NCBI GenBank assembly: GCA_004296865.1
Contig: SCVQ01000124.1
Location: 1-7,117 of the forward strand
DNA from: Nitrospirota bacterium
Lineage (GTDB): Bacteria > Nitrospirota > Nitrospiria > Nitrospirales > Nitrospiraceae
DNA length: 7,117 nt
Direction: 5' to 3'
Positions within the stretch are counted from its first letter, which is position 1. Every line of letters starts with the position of its first letter. The notes beneath the pieces are model-generated. The model was not told the DNA's origin. It made no database searches and saw only the letters and a list, made by a program, of their open reading frames with translations. Both the position numbers and the translations under genes were made by a program. Below are positions 1 to 6,650 of this stretch, piece after piece.

Positions 1-771
1 GGAACGAGCCGCCTCAAGCAACACCAGAATGACGAAGGAGACCGCAATCAAGGTCGCCGCCACCGCATAAGCCCCCACATAATTGAAATCTACATAACTT
101 TGATAAATGTGGAGGGTCGCGGTCTGCGTCAACATGAGCACGTTCCCTGATACAACCAGCACGGCCCCGAACTCACCGATGGCCCGCGCCGTCGTCAAGG
201 TGGCTCCGTAGACCAGCCCCCAGCCAACAGCCGGGAGCGTCACTTTCACAAACACCTGCCACTCGTTGGCGCCCAGAGTCCTCGCGGCTTCTTCTCCATC
301 CGTACCGATGGCCTGCAGCAGGGGAGTCAGCTCGCGGACGACGAACGGAAAGGTCACGAAGAGGGTGGCCAGCACCATCGCCGGCAGGGCAAAGAGCACC
401 TTGATCTCCAACGTCCCGAAGAAGGTGCCCAGGATCGTGTCCGGGCCGAACAGGAGCACGAGCATGAAACCCGCGATGACCGGCGACACCGCGAAGGGAA
501 GGTCGATGAGACCGCTGAGAACCGTCTTCCCCCTGAACTGCTGCCTAGCCAGGACCAGAGCCGTAACCGTGCCGAGAACGACATTCACGACCAGCGCGAT
601 TGCGGTGATCTCGGCGGTCAGCTTGAATCCATGCAGCGCCTCAGGCCTGGTCACCTCGGTCCAGAAAACAGCCACCCCCTCATGCAATGACTGGCTGCAG
701 AGATAGACAAGAGGTCCGATCAGCAGGATGCCGAAGTAGAGCCAGACTGTGGCGATCAGGATTTTTTTCAT
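1..771 (-). CDS. cysW: Sulfate/thiosulfate ABC transporter permease CysW (partial, C-terminus beyond left edge)
   Basis: One of the two inner-membrane permease subunits of the sulfate/thiosulfate importer; it would pair with CysT and be driven by a CysA ATPase. The frame is open from the ATG at 771 to base 1 (257 codons, no stop), so about 30 residues of the usual ~290 are missing. Visible landmarks are an N-terminal membrane helix (residues 4-25), the family segment IDLPFAVSPVIAGFMLVL (about 89-106), the EAA loop that docks on the ATPase (EEAARTLGANEWQVFVKVTLP, near 160-180, split here as EEAARTLGANE and WQVFVKVTLP), RAIGEFGAVLVVSGN (196-210) and a late hydrophobic helix (about 236-252). The start is bounded by an in-frame stop at 790-792. 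No good Shine-Dalgarno is seen before it, so translation may depend on the upstream cysT, 55 bp away. Separation from CysT rests on operon order and on the SPVIAG motif (CysT has IPTLVAG). Confidence 0.93.
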   Translation of the reverse strand, partial: MKKILIATVWLYFGILLIGPLVYLCSQSLHEGVAVFWTEVTRPEALHGFKLTAEITAIALVVNVVLGTVTALVLARQQFRGKTVLSGLIDLPFAVSPVIAGFMLVLLFGPDTILGTFFGTLEIKVLFALPAMVLATLFVTFPFVVRELTPLLQAIGTDGEEAARTLGANEWQVFVKVTLPAVGWGLVYGATLTTARAIGEFGAVLVVSGNVLMLTQTATLHIYQSYVDFNYVGAYAVAATLIAVSFVILVLLEAARS

Positions 772-826
772 TGGATCATGGCGACTAGGTCATCTGCATC
801 GCCGGCATTTCCGACTCGTCGCGGCA

Positions 827-1681
827 TCAACGACTCAAGCAGACACTCGTCGATCCTCGACGGAACAACGCCGGGAGACGCTCCCCCGGCGGCCGGACGA
901 GCCGCTCCAACACCACCAAGGCCACAAACGAGAGCAGCAAAATCAGCACGGAGACCGACGTGGCGCCTCTCGGGTTATAGCTTTCGATCTCACCGTAGAC
1001 ATAGACCGGCGCCACTTGCGTCTTCATGGGGATATTGCCGGCGACGATGACGATGGCACCGAATTCACCTAACGCGCGGACGAAGGTCAAGAAGAGACCG
1101 GTCAGGAGGCCCGGTAAGACGCTCGGGATTGTCACCTTCCAGAAGGTCGCCCAACGCCCGGCACCCAGGGTGAAGGCGGCCTCCTCCTGCTCGCGCTCCA
1201 GTTCCATGAGGACCGGCTGGAGAGAGCGGATCATAAAGGGCATCGTAACGAACAACATGGCAAGGACAATGCCCGGGGTGTTGTACAAGACCTCGATGCC
1301 GCCGCGCTGGAGCCACGCTCCCAGGGGGCTGGTGATCCCATAGAGCGCGGCGATCATCAACCCGGCAACCAGCGTCGGAATCGCAAAGGGAAGATCGACC
1401 AAGGCGTTCAAAAACCACCGTCCCGGGAACTCGTACCGGACTAGCACCACCGCCGAGAGCGTCCCAAAAACCGCATTGATTGCCGTCGCTGCCAGTGCCG
1501 CCTCAACGGTCAGCACGACAGCCGCCGTAGCCTGGGGCTGGAGCACATCCTCAAGAAACCGGCCCGGGCCTTCGGCCAGCGATTGTTCCCCGATAACCAA
1601 GAGCGGCAGCAGGATCAGAGCCAGCACGTAGCCGATGGCCGTCGATCGGAGCGCAAGATTTACCAGTTTGCGTGGCTTCAT
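827..1681 (-). CDS. cysT: Sulfate/thiosulfate ABC transporter permease CysT (CysU)
   Basis: Second inner-membrane permease of the sulfate/thiosulfate importer, 284 residues, close to the ~277 usual for the family. Hydrophobic helices are seen at about 14-31, 52-80, 97-115, 136-152, 190-213 and 242-259, consistent with six spans. Family landmarks are DLPFAIPTLVAGLM (96-109), the EAA loop EEAAFTLGAGRWATFW followed by KVTIPSVLPG (166-191), and RALGEFGAIVIVAGN (202-216). The ATG at 1681 lies 29 bp after the binding-protein stop, with a purine-rich GAGAAGGTG just upstream on the minus strand. The last ~20 residues (after LVRPPGERLP) are polar and unlike the conserved core, probably a cytoplasmic tail. 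It sits between the binding protein and CysW, in the usual sbp-cysT-cysW order. Confidence 0.95.
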   Translation of the reverse strand: MKPRKLVNLALRSTAIGYVLALILLPLLVIGEQSLAEGPGRFLEDVLQPQATAAVVLTVEAALAATAINAVFGTLSAVVLVRYEFPGRWFLNALVDLPFAIPTLVAGLMIAALYGITSPLGAWLQRGGIEVLYNTPGIVLAMLFVTMPFMIRSLQPVLMELEREQEEAAFTLGAGRWATFWKVTIPSVLPGLLTGLFLTFVRALGEFGAIVIVAGNIPMKTQVAPVYVYGEIESYNPRGATSVSVLILLLSFVALVVLERLVRPPGERLPALFRRGSTSVCLSR

Positions 1682-1710
1682 CTGGACACCTTCTCAAGCC
1701 CCATCGCGTG

Positions 1711-2802
1711 TTACTTGCCCCGCGCCAGACCTTCGACCGCTTTGGTCCAGGCCCCTTGCGGTCCAAAAAGCAGCCCTTCCACCTTGGTCCATCCGCCAAG
1801 CTCCTCGATGGTAAATAGACGGGCAGGGGTGGGGGCTGTCGTGCCGGCCTGTGCCCCAGAAGGAGCCGACCGGACAGGCCGAAATCCAACTTCACGAAAA
1901 GCTCGCTGGGCCTCCTCACTGTAGAGAAACGTCACAAACGCTTCGGCAAGGTCGCGGACTCGGTGCTTGTCCACGTTGCGGTCGACGACGGCCACAGGAC
2001 TTTCGATCAGGACGGTTTCAGCCGGAATGACCAGCTCATAGGGTCTGCCGCTCTTGATGCGGGGCAGCAACTCATTCTCGTACGTGACGATCACGTCACC
2101 GACGCCACGCTCAAAGGTGGTCACAGATTCCCGCCCGCTCTTGTCCATGACCTTCACGTTCTTCTGGATACGTTTCAAAAGCTCCACAGCATAGGTTTCC
2201 GGCGAGCCTTTGCCTGCGGCAGGGCCAGTGGCCGGCCTTTGTTCGGCCAGCTTGAGCCCCGCCCCGTAGATGGCAATGACATCCCACATGGCGCCGCCGG
2301 ACGTCTTCGGATTGGGATAGAGGACTTCGACGCCGGGTCTGGCAAGATCTTCCCAGGTCGTGATGTTTTTGGGGTTGCCTTTTCTGACGCCAAAAGCGAC
2401 GAGCGATGTGGTAACGATCCCGCGCTGAGGACCGCCCCGCCAATGGTGTGCGATCAGGCCGGCCCTGGCAATCTGGTCAAGGTCCCCTTCGAGCGACAAG
2501 GCAGCAATGTCGGCTTCAAACCCTCCGATGATGGCCCGCGCCTGCGCTCCCGAAGCCCCGTAGGAGCTACGGACACGGACCTCCTGTCCAGTGCGTTGTT
2601 TCCAGTAGCGCTGAAAGGCAGGGATGATCTGCTTCTCGTAGGCCTCCTTCGGCACACTATAGACGGCCAGAACCAGTTCGCGCGGTTCGGTCGCGCCGGC
2701 TTGAGCTGTCGGCTGCAGAAGGACGGTCCATAGGAGCACGACCACGCTTGCCATGAGCACGTCCTGCAGCCGGCCTGCGCGATCAGCGCGGAGGAATCGC
2801 AT
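1711..2802 (-). CDS. sbp: Periplasmic sulfate-binding protein, SbpA/CysP family
   Basis: Captures sulfate (or thiosulfate) in the periplasm and hands it to CysT/CysW. The protein is 363 residues from the ATG at 2802. A signal peptide is clear: basic N-region, hydrophobic core (about 16-29), and probable cleavage after TAQA (residue 35). The mature part has the family motifs SYGASGAQARAIIGGFEAD (80-98), RKGNPKNI (140-147), the ligand-loop PNPKTSGGAMW (163-173), SGRESVTTFERGVGDVIVTY (222-241) and YENEL (241-245). The YENE motif resembles cyanobacterial SbpA; enterobacterial Sbp has WENE. A Gly/Ala/Pro-rich low-complexity insert (311-327) precedes a C-terminal FTIEELGGW segment. An in-frame GTG at 2838 would add 12 residues, but the ATG at 2802 has an excellent ribosome site and gives a normal signal peptide. 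The first 20 bases overlap the end of the Rrf2 gene. Sulfate versus thiosulfate preference cannot be told from sequence. Confidence 0.95.
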   Translation of the reverse strand: MRFLRADRAGRLQDVLMASVVVLLWTVLLQPTAQAGATEPRELVLAVYSVPKEAYEKQIIPAFQRYWKQRTGQEVRVRSSYGASGAQARAIIGGFEADIAALSLEGDLDQIARAGLIAHHWRGGPQRGIVTTSLVAFGVRKGNPKNITTWEDLARPGVEVLYPNPKTSGGAMWDVIAIYGAGLKLAEQRPATGPAAGKGSPETYAVELLKRIQKNVKVMDKSGRESVTTFERGVGDVIVTYENELLPRIKSGRPYELVIPAETVLIESPVAVVDRNVDKHRVRDLAEAFVTFLYSEEAQRAFREVGFRPVRSAPSGAQAGTTAPTPARLFTIEELGGWTKVEGLLFGPQGAWTKAVEGLARGK

Positions 2803-3241
2803 CCGAACCCTTCCCTCCCGTCTGACGGGCAAAATCACTCAACGTGTAATTATCGAGAATGTCCGCGATCGCATTGCGTACGCCCAGCATGACCTGCTGG
2901 ATCGGGCAAGAGGGTTTTTCCGCATAGGGACAATCCGAGCATTTCTGATAGGCCGTCTTACTCACGCAGGCGATCGGGGCCAGCGGACCGTCCAATAGGC
3001 GGATGACTTGCCCTAGCGTGATCTCGTCAGGCGGCTTGATGAGGCTGTAGCCCCCGGTCACGCCGCGCTTGCTGGCCAGAAGCCCTGCGTTCTTGAGCGT
3101 GAGAAGGATCTGCTCGAGGAACTCGATGGGAACGTTTTGACGGTCGGCAATTTCGTGCCGCTGGAGCAACGACTTTTTATAATGCGCCGTCAACTCGATG
3201 AGGGCGCGAAGTGCATATTCACTTTTCTTGGAGAATCTCAT
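2783..3241 (-). CDS. Rrf2-family transcriptional regulator with four cysteines, likely regulator of the sulfate operon
   Basis: A 152-residue DNA-binding regulator of the Rrf2 family (relatives: IscR, NsrR, RirA, CymR). The N-terminal winged helix-turn-helix is complete: MRFSKKSEYALRALIEL (1-17), recognition region IADRQNVPIEFLEQILLTL (31-49), and wing GLLASKRGVTGGYSLIKP (53-70). The dimerisation/sensor part carries Cys92, Cys101, Cys104 and Cys112. Fe-S members such as IscR hold their cluster with three cysteines in this region plus a histidine, spaced differently (Cys92, 98, 104 in E. coli); cysteine-metabolism regulator CymR has no cluster. A metal, Fe-S or thiol-sensing role is therefore possible but unproven. 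It is the first gene of the sulfate-transport operon, and its stop lies inside the binding-protein gene, so control of sulfate uptake and of its own synthesis is the natural inference. The ATG at 3241 has only a weak ribosome site (GAAG). Confidence 0.92.
   Translation of the reverse strand: MRFSKKSEYALRALIELTAHYKKSLLQRHEIADRQNVPIEFLEQILLTLKNAGLLASKRGVTGGYSLIKPPDEITLGQVIRLLDGPLAPIACVSKTAYQKCSDCPYAEKPSCPIQQVMLGVRNAIADILDNYTLSDFARQTGGKGSDAIPPR
2808..2819 (-). promoter_or_regulatory. Shine-Dalgarno site of the sulfate-binding protein gene
   Basis: The minus strand reads GGGAGGGAAGGG here, ending 5 bases before the ATG at 2802. It lies inside the coding region of the preceding Rrf2 gene. This strong site decides the start in favour of 2802 over the in-frame GTG at 2838, and suggests the binding protein is made at a higher level than the regulator from the same mRNA. 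Confidence 0.7.
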
Positions 3242-3265
3242 TTTGCTTCAATGTAGACTGAGTTA

Positions 3266-3276
3266 CTAAATTTTAG
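3266..3276. promoter_or_regulatory. Candidate operator: 11-bp inverted repeat at the start of the Rrf2/sulfate operon
   Basis: The sequence CTAAA-T-TTTAG is a perfect 5-1-5 dyad, beginning 2 bp after the predicted -10 box of the minus-strand promoter and covering the expected transcription start. A second, shorter dyad, ACT-G-AGT, lies at 3257-3263, with its centre 11 bp (about one helical turn) from the first. The placement fits a repressor site for the adjacent Rrf2 protein. The sequence does not obviously match an IscR or CymR consensus, and a short AT-rich dyad can occur by chance. Confidence 0.4.
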
Positions 3277-3278
3277 GT

Positions 3279-3307
3279 ACAATAGCCGATCGATTTATTC
3301 CCGTCAA
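3279..3307 (-). promoter_or_regulatory. Predicted sigma-70-type promoter of the Rrf2/sulfate transport operon
   Basis: On the minus strand a -35 box TTGACG (3307-3302; 5 of 6 consensus) is followed by a 17-bp spacer and a -10 box TATTGT (3284-3279; 4 of 6, with T1, A2 and T6 intact). Transcription should start near 3272, giving a leader of about 30 bases before the ATG at 3241. The surrounding bases are AT-rich compared with the flanking genes. No other equally good promoter is seen within the operon. Confidence 0.65.
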
Positions 3308-3410
3308 GTTTTTCGACACCCACTTAGCTACCATGGAACAGATTGCCGACAGATCCGGCGTAGCAGTAAACATAAGAGAAGAAGCGGGCATTTGAACGAT
3401 CTGCTCCGCC

Positions 3411-3440
3411 TTGACAGAGTCGGGAGATTCTTGTTACTTT
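3411..3440 (+). promoter_or_regulatory. Predicted promoter of the glyQ-glyS unit (consensus -35, extended -10)
   Basis: A perfect TTGACA at 3411-3416 is followed, after 18 bp, by TACTTT at 3435-3440. That box has the key T1, A2 and T6 bases and is preceded by the extended -10 dinucleotide TG at 3432-3433. Start of transcription is expected around 3447. It lies about 105 bp from the divergent promoter, so the two units have separate, back-to-back promoters. Confidence 0.55.
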
Positions 3441-3443
3441 AGC

Positions 3444-3477
3444 GTCGCTTCTGAAAGGTACGTGCCACGGAAGCGAC
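3444..3477 (+). other. Strong inverted repeat / hairpin in the glyQ leader
   Basis: GTCGCTTC (3444-3451) pairs perfectly with GAAGCGAC (3470-3477). The stem extends inward by a G-U and a G-C pair, to 10 bp, and the enclosed GGT/GCC (3457-3459 and 3464-3466) can add an upper stem. It begins at about the predicted transcription start and ends 57 bases before the preferred start codon. No run of T follows on either strand, so it is not an intrinsic terminator. It could be a protein-binding dyad, an mRNA-stabilising 5' hairpin or a translational control element. Confidence 0.5.
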
Positions 3478-3523
3478 CCTCTTGGGCATCACCCTGGCCC
3501 AATGCAAACCGAGCGACAACGGC

Positions 3524-3528
3524 AAGGA
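3524..3528 (+). promoter_or_regulatory. Ribosome-binding site supporting a GTG start for glyQ
   Basis: AAGGA lies 6 bases before the GTG at 3535, an ideal spacing. The in-frame ATG at 3502 has no purine-rich sequence before it (CATCACCCTGGCCCA). This site is the main reason for preferring 3535 as the glyQ start. Confidence 0.55.
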
Positions 3529-3534
3529 CGATCC

Positions 3535-4440
3535 GTGACCCTCCAGGAGTTGATCCTTTCCCTCCATCGTTATTGGGCCGACCAAGGCTGCGTCATTCAT
3601 CAACCCTACGATCTTGAGATGGGAGCCGGGACTTTCCATCCGGCCACTTTCCTGCGCGCCCTCGGGCCTGAACCCTGGCAGGCCGCCTATCCGCAGCCCT
3701 GCCGTCGTCCGACCGATGGCCGGTATGGCGAAAACCCGAACCGGATGCAACACTATTACCAGTATCAGGTTGTCCTGAAGCCGTCCCCCGACGACATTCA
3801 ATCCCTCTACCTTCAAAGCCTCGCCCGCCTTGGGATCAACCCCAAGCAACATGACATCCGCTTCATCCAGGACGACTGGGAGTCTCCCACGCTGGGCGCC
3901 TGGGGACTCGGGTGGGAAGTGCGGCTTGACGGGATGGAAATCACGCAGTTCACCTACTTTCAGGAAGTCGGGGGCATTGAACTCAATCCGATCACGGTCG
4001 AGATCACCTATGGCACCGAGCGGATCGCGATGTATCTCCAACAGGTGGACAATGTCTACGACCTGGCCTGGACCGACGGGATCAGCTACGGTGACATTCA
4101 CCTGGAAACGGAGCGGCAGTTTTCGAAGTACAATTTTGAGACATCGGATGCATCCATGCTGGCCAGCACGTTTCAAACCTTTGAATCGGAATGCAAGCGG
4201 CTGATCGAGCAAGACCTGATCTTACCGGCCTATGACTACTGCATCAAAACCTCCCACGTCTTCAACCTCCTGGATGCACGGGGAGCCATCAGCGTGGCGG
4301 AACGGACCGGTTACATTGCCCGCGTCCGGGCCTTGGCCTACCGGTGCGCGGAGGGTTACTTGGCCCAACGGGAAAATCTGGGGTTTCCCCTGTTGAAACA
4401 GCAGGGCAAAATCGTCACGCAACACCGCGGCAACAAATAG
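3535..4440 (+). CDS. glyQ: Glycine--tRNA ligase alpha subunit
   Basis: Catalytic subunit of the tetrameric (alpha2beta2) bacterial glycyl-tRNA synthetase, which charges tRNA-Gly in the cytoplasm. From GTG 3535 it has 301 residues (E. coli about 303). Near-invariant family segments are present: [20 protein letters not shown] (split DLEMGAGTF and [11 protein letters not shown]), [76 protein letters not shown] (class II motif 3 type arginine), and [19 protein letters not shown]. No break or missing block is seen. An ATG at 3502 would add 11 residues ([11 protein letters not shown]), polar and not family-like, with no ribosome site, so the GTG just after AAGGA is preferred; the family core begins right there ([13 protein letters not shown]). 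glyS follows after 15 bp in the same frame, indicating one operon. Confidence 0.97.
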   Translation: MTLQELILSLHRYWADQGCVIHQPYDLEMGAGTFHPATFLRALGPEPWQAAYPQPCRRPTDGRYGENPNRMQHYYQYQVVLKPSPDDIQSLYLQSLARLGINPKQHDIRFIQDDWESPTLGAWGLGWEVRLDGMEITQFTYFQEVGGIELNPITVEITYGTERIAMYLQQVDNVYDLAWTDGISYGDIHLETERQFSKYNFETSDASMLASTFQTFESECKRLIEQDLILPAYDYCIKTSHVFNLLDARGAISVAERTGYIARVRALAYRCAEGYLAQRENLGFPLLKQQGKIVTQHRGNK

Positions 4441-4455
4441 ACCGGACCTTGTACG

Positions 4456-6636
4456 ATGGGCAGCGCGCAGAAAAAGAAACAGACAAAAAACAAGAAACCG
4501 GCAGCACGCCGCGTACCAGCGATGCCGGCGGAATTCTTGCTCGAGATCGGGACAGAAGAACTGCCCTATCAGTTCGTGCCGCTTGCGCTTCGATCCTTGG
4601 AAGAGTCGGCTGCACGCCTGCTGAAGGAACACCGCCTCACGCACGGAGCCTTGCGGACGCTTGGCACACCCAGGCGGTTAGTTCTGGTGATCGAGGCGCT
4701 CGCGGGGCATCAAGCCGCGACCGTCAAGGAAGCGATGGGACCATCCAAGGCGGTGGCCTTCGATGCACAGGGCCAGCCGACCAAAGCCGCCGTCGGCTTT
4801 GCCGGATCACAGGGAGTCGCGGTCGGCGACTTGGAGATTCGGCAGACCCCCAAGGGCGAGTACCTGTGTGCCGTGAAACGGGAAGCGGGACGCCCGACGC
4901 CGGCCGTCATGGCCGACTGCTTGCCATCATTGATCGGCAGTCTGTCCTTCCCCAAATCCATGCGCTGGAACGAGACCGGCATGAAGTTCGCGCGCCCCAT
5001 CCGCTGGCTCCTGGCACAGTATGGAGGCAAGACGGTCGACTGCCTTGCAGGCGGAGTGAAGGCCGGCAACAGAACCTGGGGGCACCGATTTATCGGCCCG
5101 GCCGGACCGGCGCGAACCCACGGCATTCCAGTCAAAAATTTCAAGACTTACATGAGTGCGCTCGAACGCCACGGCGTCTTCCCCGACCAAAACCGGCGCC
5201 GAACCATGATCCTCGCCCAACTCGATAGCCTCGCCAAATCAGTCCATGGGCAGGTCCACCGCGATGAGGACCTCTTAGCGCAGGCGGTCCAGACCGTCGA
5301 GTATCCCCATGCCATTCTCGGAGCATTCAACCCGCAGTATCTCGCCCTCCCCAAAGAAATTCTCACGACGTCGATGAAGGAACACCAGGGGTTCTTTTCC
5401 CTCATGCAGAAGGATGGCGGCCTGCTGCCGCAATTCATCTCGGTCACGAACATCAAGCTGGCGAACATGACCGTGATTCGCAAGGGCAACGAGCGGGTCC
5501 TGGCGGCCCGTCTGGCCGACGCCAAGTTCTTTTTCGATGAGGACCGTAAGGCCGGCTTGGCCAGCCGGGCGGAGAAGCTCAAGGGGGTCACCTTTCACCA
5601 AAAACTGGGCACCCTGTACGAGAAACAGCAGCGAGTCAGGCAGTTGGCGGAACGGCTGGCGGTCATGTTTGCCTTGGACCATGAGACCCGTCGGGCTTGT
5701 GCCAGGGCTGCCGAACTCTGCAAGGCTGATCTGACCACGGGCATCGTGGGCGAGTTCCCCATACTCCAAGGCATCATGGGCGGGGATTATGCCAAGCACG
5801 ATGGGGAATCGGATGCCGTCAGTCAGGCCATTGCCGAGCAGTATCTCCCTCCTTCAATGGAGGGAGCCATTCCCAAGACCTTGGCAGGCAAGGTCCTTTC
5901 CCTGGCCGACCGGCTCGATACGATCTTTGCTTTTTTTCACGTAGGTCTCCTGCCCTCCGGTTCCGAGGACCCGTTTGCCCTTCGACGCAATGCCCTGGCT
6001 GTCATACGCATCGCGCTGGAAGGGCAGCTTGCTCTCAACCTGGGCGAACTGGCAAGCCGCGCATCGGACTTGCTGAACGCAACCGTGTCCAAGCCGACCG
6101 GCCCCTTGAACGATCCCGTGGGGTTCATTCTGGAGCGCCTCAGATACTATGGCCGCACGGTTGACGGTCTGCGCGACGACGTCATGCAGGCCGTGCTGAA
6201 GCCAACGCCCCCGTCTCAGTTGAACCTGTTGACCCTCTACGCCAAGATGAAGGCCCTGCAGGCGATCACCACGAGACCGGAATTCGACCCCTTGATTATC
6301 GGGTTCAAACGAGCCCATCGTATCGTCGAGAAGGAACACTGGACGCGGGACGACGTCGAGCCGACGCTCTTCCAGCATCCGTCCGAAGTGGAGCTGTACA
6401 AGGTTCTGGATGCCGCCAGACTCCAGACCCCCTTCGCGATTGAGCAGGGGAACTACGCCAAGGCCCTCGACAGCCTCGTGGCCCTGAAACCGGCCATCGA
6501 TGGGTTTTTCGATGGCGTCATGGTGAACGCCGACGATGAGGCGCTCCGGAAAAACCGCCTCTCGCTGCTCTATGCCATAGATCGCCTTTTTATGGCGTTC
6601 GGAGATTTTTCGCAGATCGTGGTACAGGGGACTTGA
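4456..6636 (+). CDS. glyS: Glycine--tRNA ligase beta subunit
   Basis: Beta subunit of the heterotetrameric glycyl-tRNA synthetase, needed for tRNA-Gly recognition. It has 726 residues, somewhat longer than the ~689 of E. coli. Landmarks are FLLEIGTEELP (27-37), TLGTPRRLVL (68-77), SMRWNETGMKFARPIRWLLA (168-187), VEYPHAILGAF (281-291), TSMKEHQGFF (305-314), ADAKFFFDED (354-363), HQKLGTLYEK (381-390), ILQGIMGGDYAKHDGES (436-452), SEDPFALRRNAL (503-514), and a C-terminal DALR-type anticodon-binding region ending in FFDGVMVNADDEALRKNRL (684-702). An unusual ~21-residue Lys/Arg-rich, A-rich-coded N-terminal extension precedes the family start. An inner ATG at 4522 (MPAEFLLEIG) would remove it, but neither ATG has a good Shine-Dalgarno, so the longer form is provisional. 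The gene overlaps nothing and lies between glyQ and a small membrane-protein gene. Confidence 0.97.
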   Translation: MGSAQKKKQTKNKKPAARRVPAMPAEFLLEIGTEELPYQFVPLALRSLEESAARLLKEHRLTHGALRTLGTPRRLVLVIEALAGHQAATVKEAMGPSKAVAFDAQGQPTKAAVGFAGSQGVAVGDLEIRQTPKGEYLCAVKREAGRPTPAVMADCLPSLIGSLSFPKSMRWNETGMKFARPIRWLLAQYGGKTVDCLAGGVKAGNRTWGHRFIGPAGPARTHGIPVKNFKTYMSALERHGVFPDQNRRRTMILAQLDSLAKSVHGQVHRDEDLLAQAVQTVEYPHAILGAFNPQYLALPKEILTTSMKEHQGFFSLMQKDGGLLPQFISVTNIKLANMTVIRKGNERVLAARLADAKFFFDEDRKAGLASRAEKLKGVTFHQKLGTLYEKQQRVRQLAERLAVMFALDHETRRACARAAELCKADLTTGIVGEFPILQGIMGGDYAKHDGESDAVSQAIAEQYLPPSMEGAIPKTLAGKVLSLADRLDTIFAFFHVGLLPSGSEDPFALRRNALAVIRIALEGQLALNLGELASRASDLLNATVSKPTGPLNDPVGFILERLRYYGRTVDGLRDDVMQAVLKPTPPSQLNLLTLYAKMKALQAITTRPEFDPLIIGFKRAHRIVEKEHWTRDDVEPTLFQHPSEVELYKVLDAARLQTPFAIEQGNYAKALDSLVALKPAIDGFFDGVMVNADDEALRKNRLSLLYAIDRLFMAFGDFSQIVVQGT

Positions 6637-6650
6637 GACGGTGAGAGGGG

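Noticed and set aside
1963..2733. A 256-codon open frame on the plus strand opposite the sulfate-binding protein
   Set aside because: It lies entirely antisense to a well-supported gene, has no recognisable protein features, and is the kind of open frame GC-rich coding DNA produces on its other strand.
2803..2838. GTG at 2838 as the start of the sulfate-binding protein
   Set aside because: It would place 12 extra residues (GTG-encoded MILPVRREGRVR) before a normal signal peptide, and the strong ribosome site fits the ATG at 2802.
3444..3477. Hairpin as a Rho-independent terminator
   Set aside because: No T-run follows on either strand, and neither neighbouring gene ends here.
3447..3534. 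T-box or glycine riboswitch upstream of glyQ
   Set aside because: The leader is under 90 bases and shows no T-box sequence (TGGNACCGCG-like) or tandem glycine-aptamer layout.
3411..3617. A 68-codon plus-strand frame in the divergent intergenic region
   Set aside because: It begins inside the predicted promoter, runs out of frame into glyQ, and has no ribosome site or family features.
3439..4212. A 257-codon minus-strand frame opposite glyQ
   Set aside because: Antisense shadow of glyQ, whose plus-strand product matches its family end to end.
4344..5228. A 294-codon plus-strand frame spanning the glyQ-glyS junction
   Set aside because: It overlaps both genes out of frame and its product is Arg/Pro-rich without family features.
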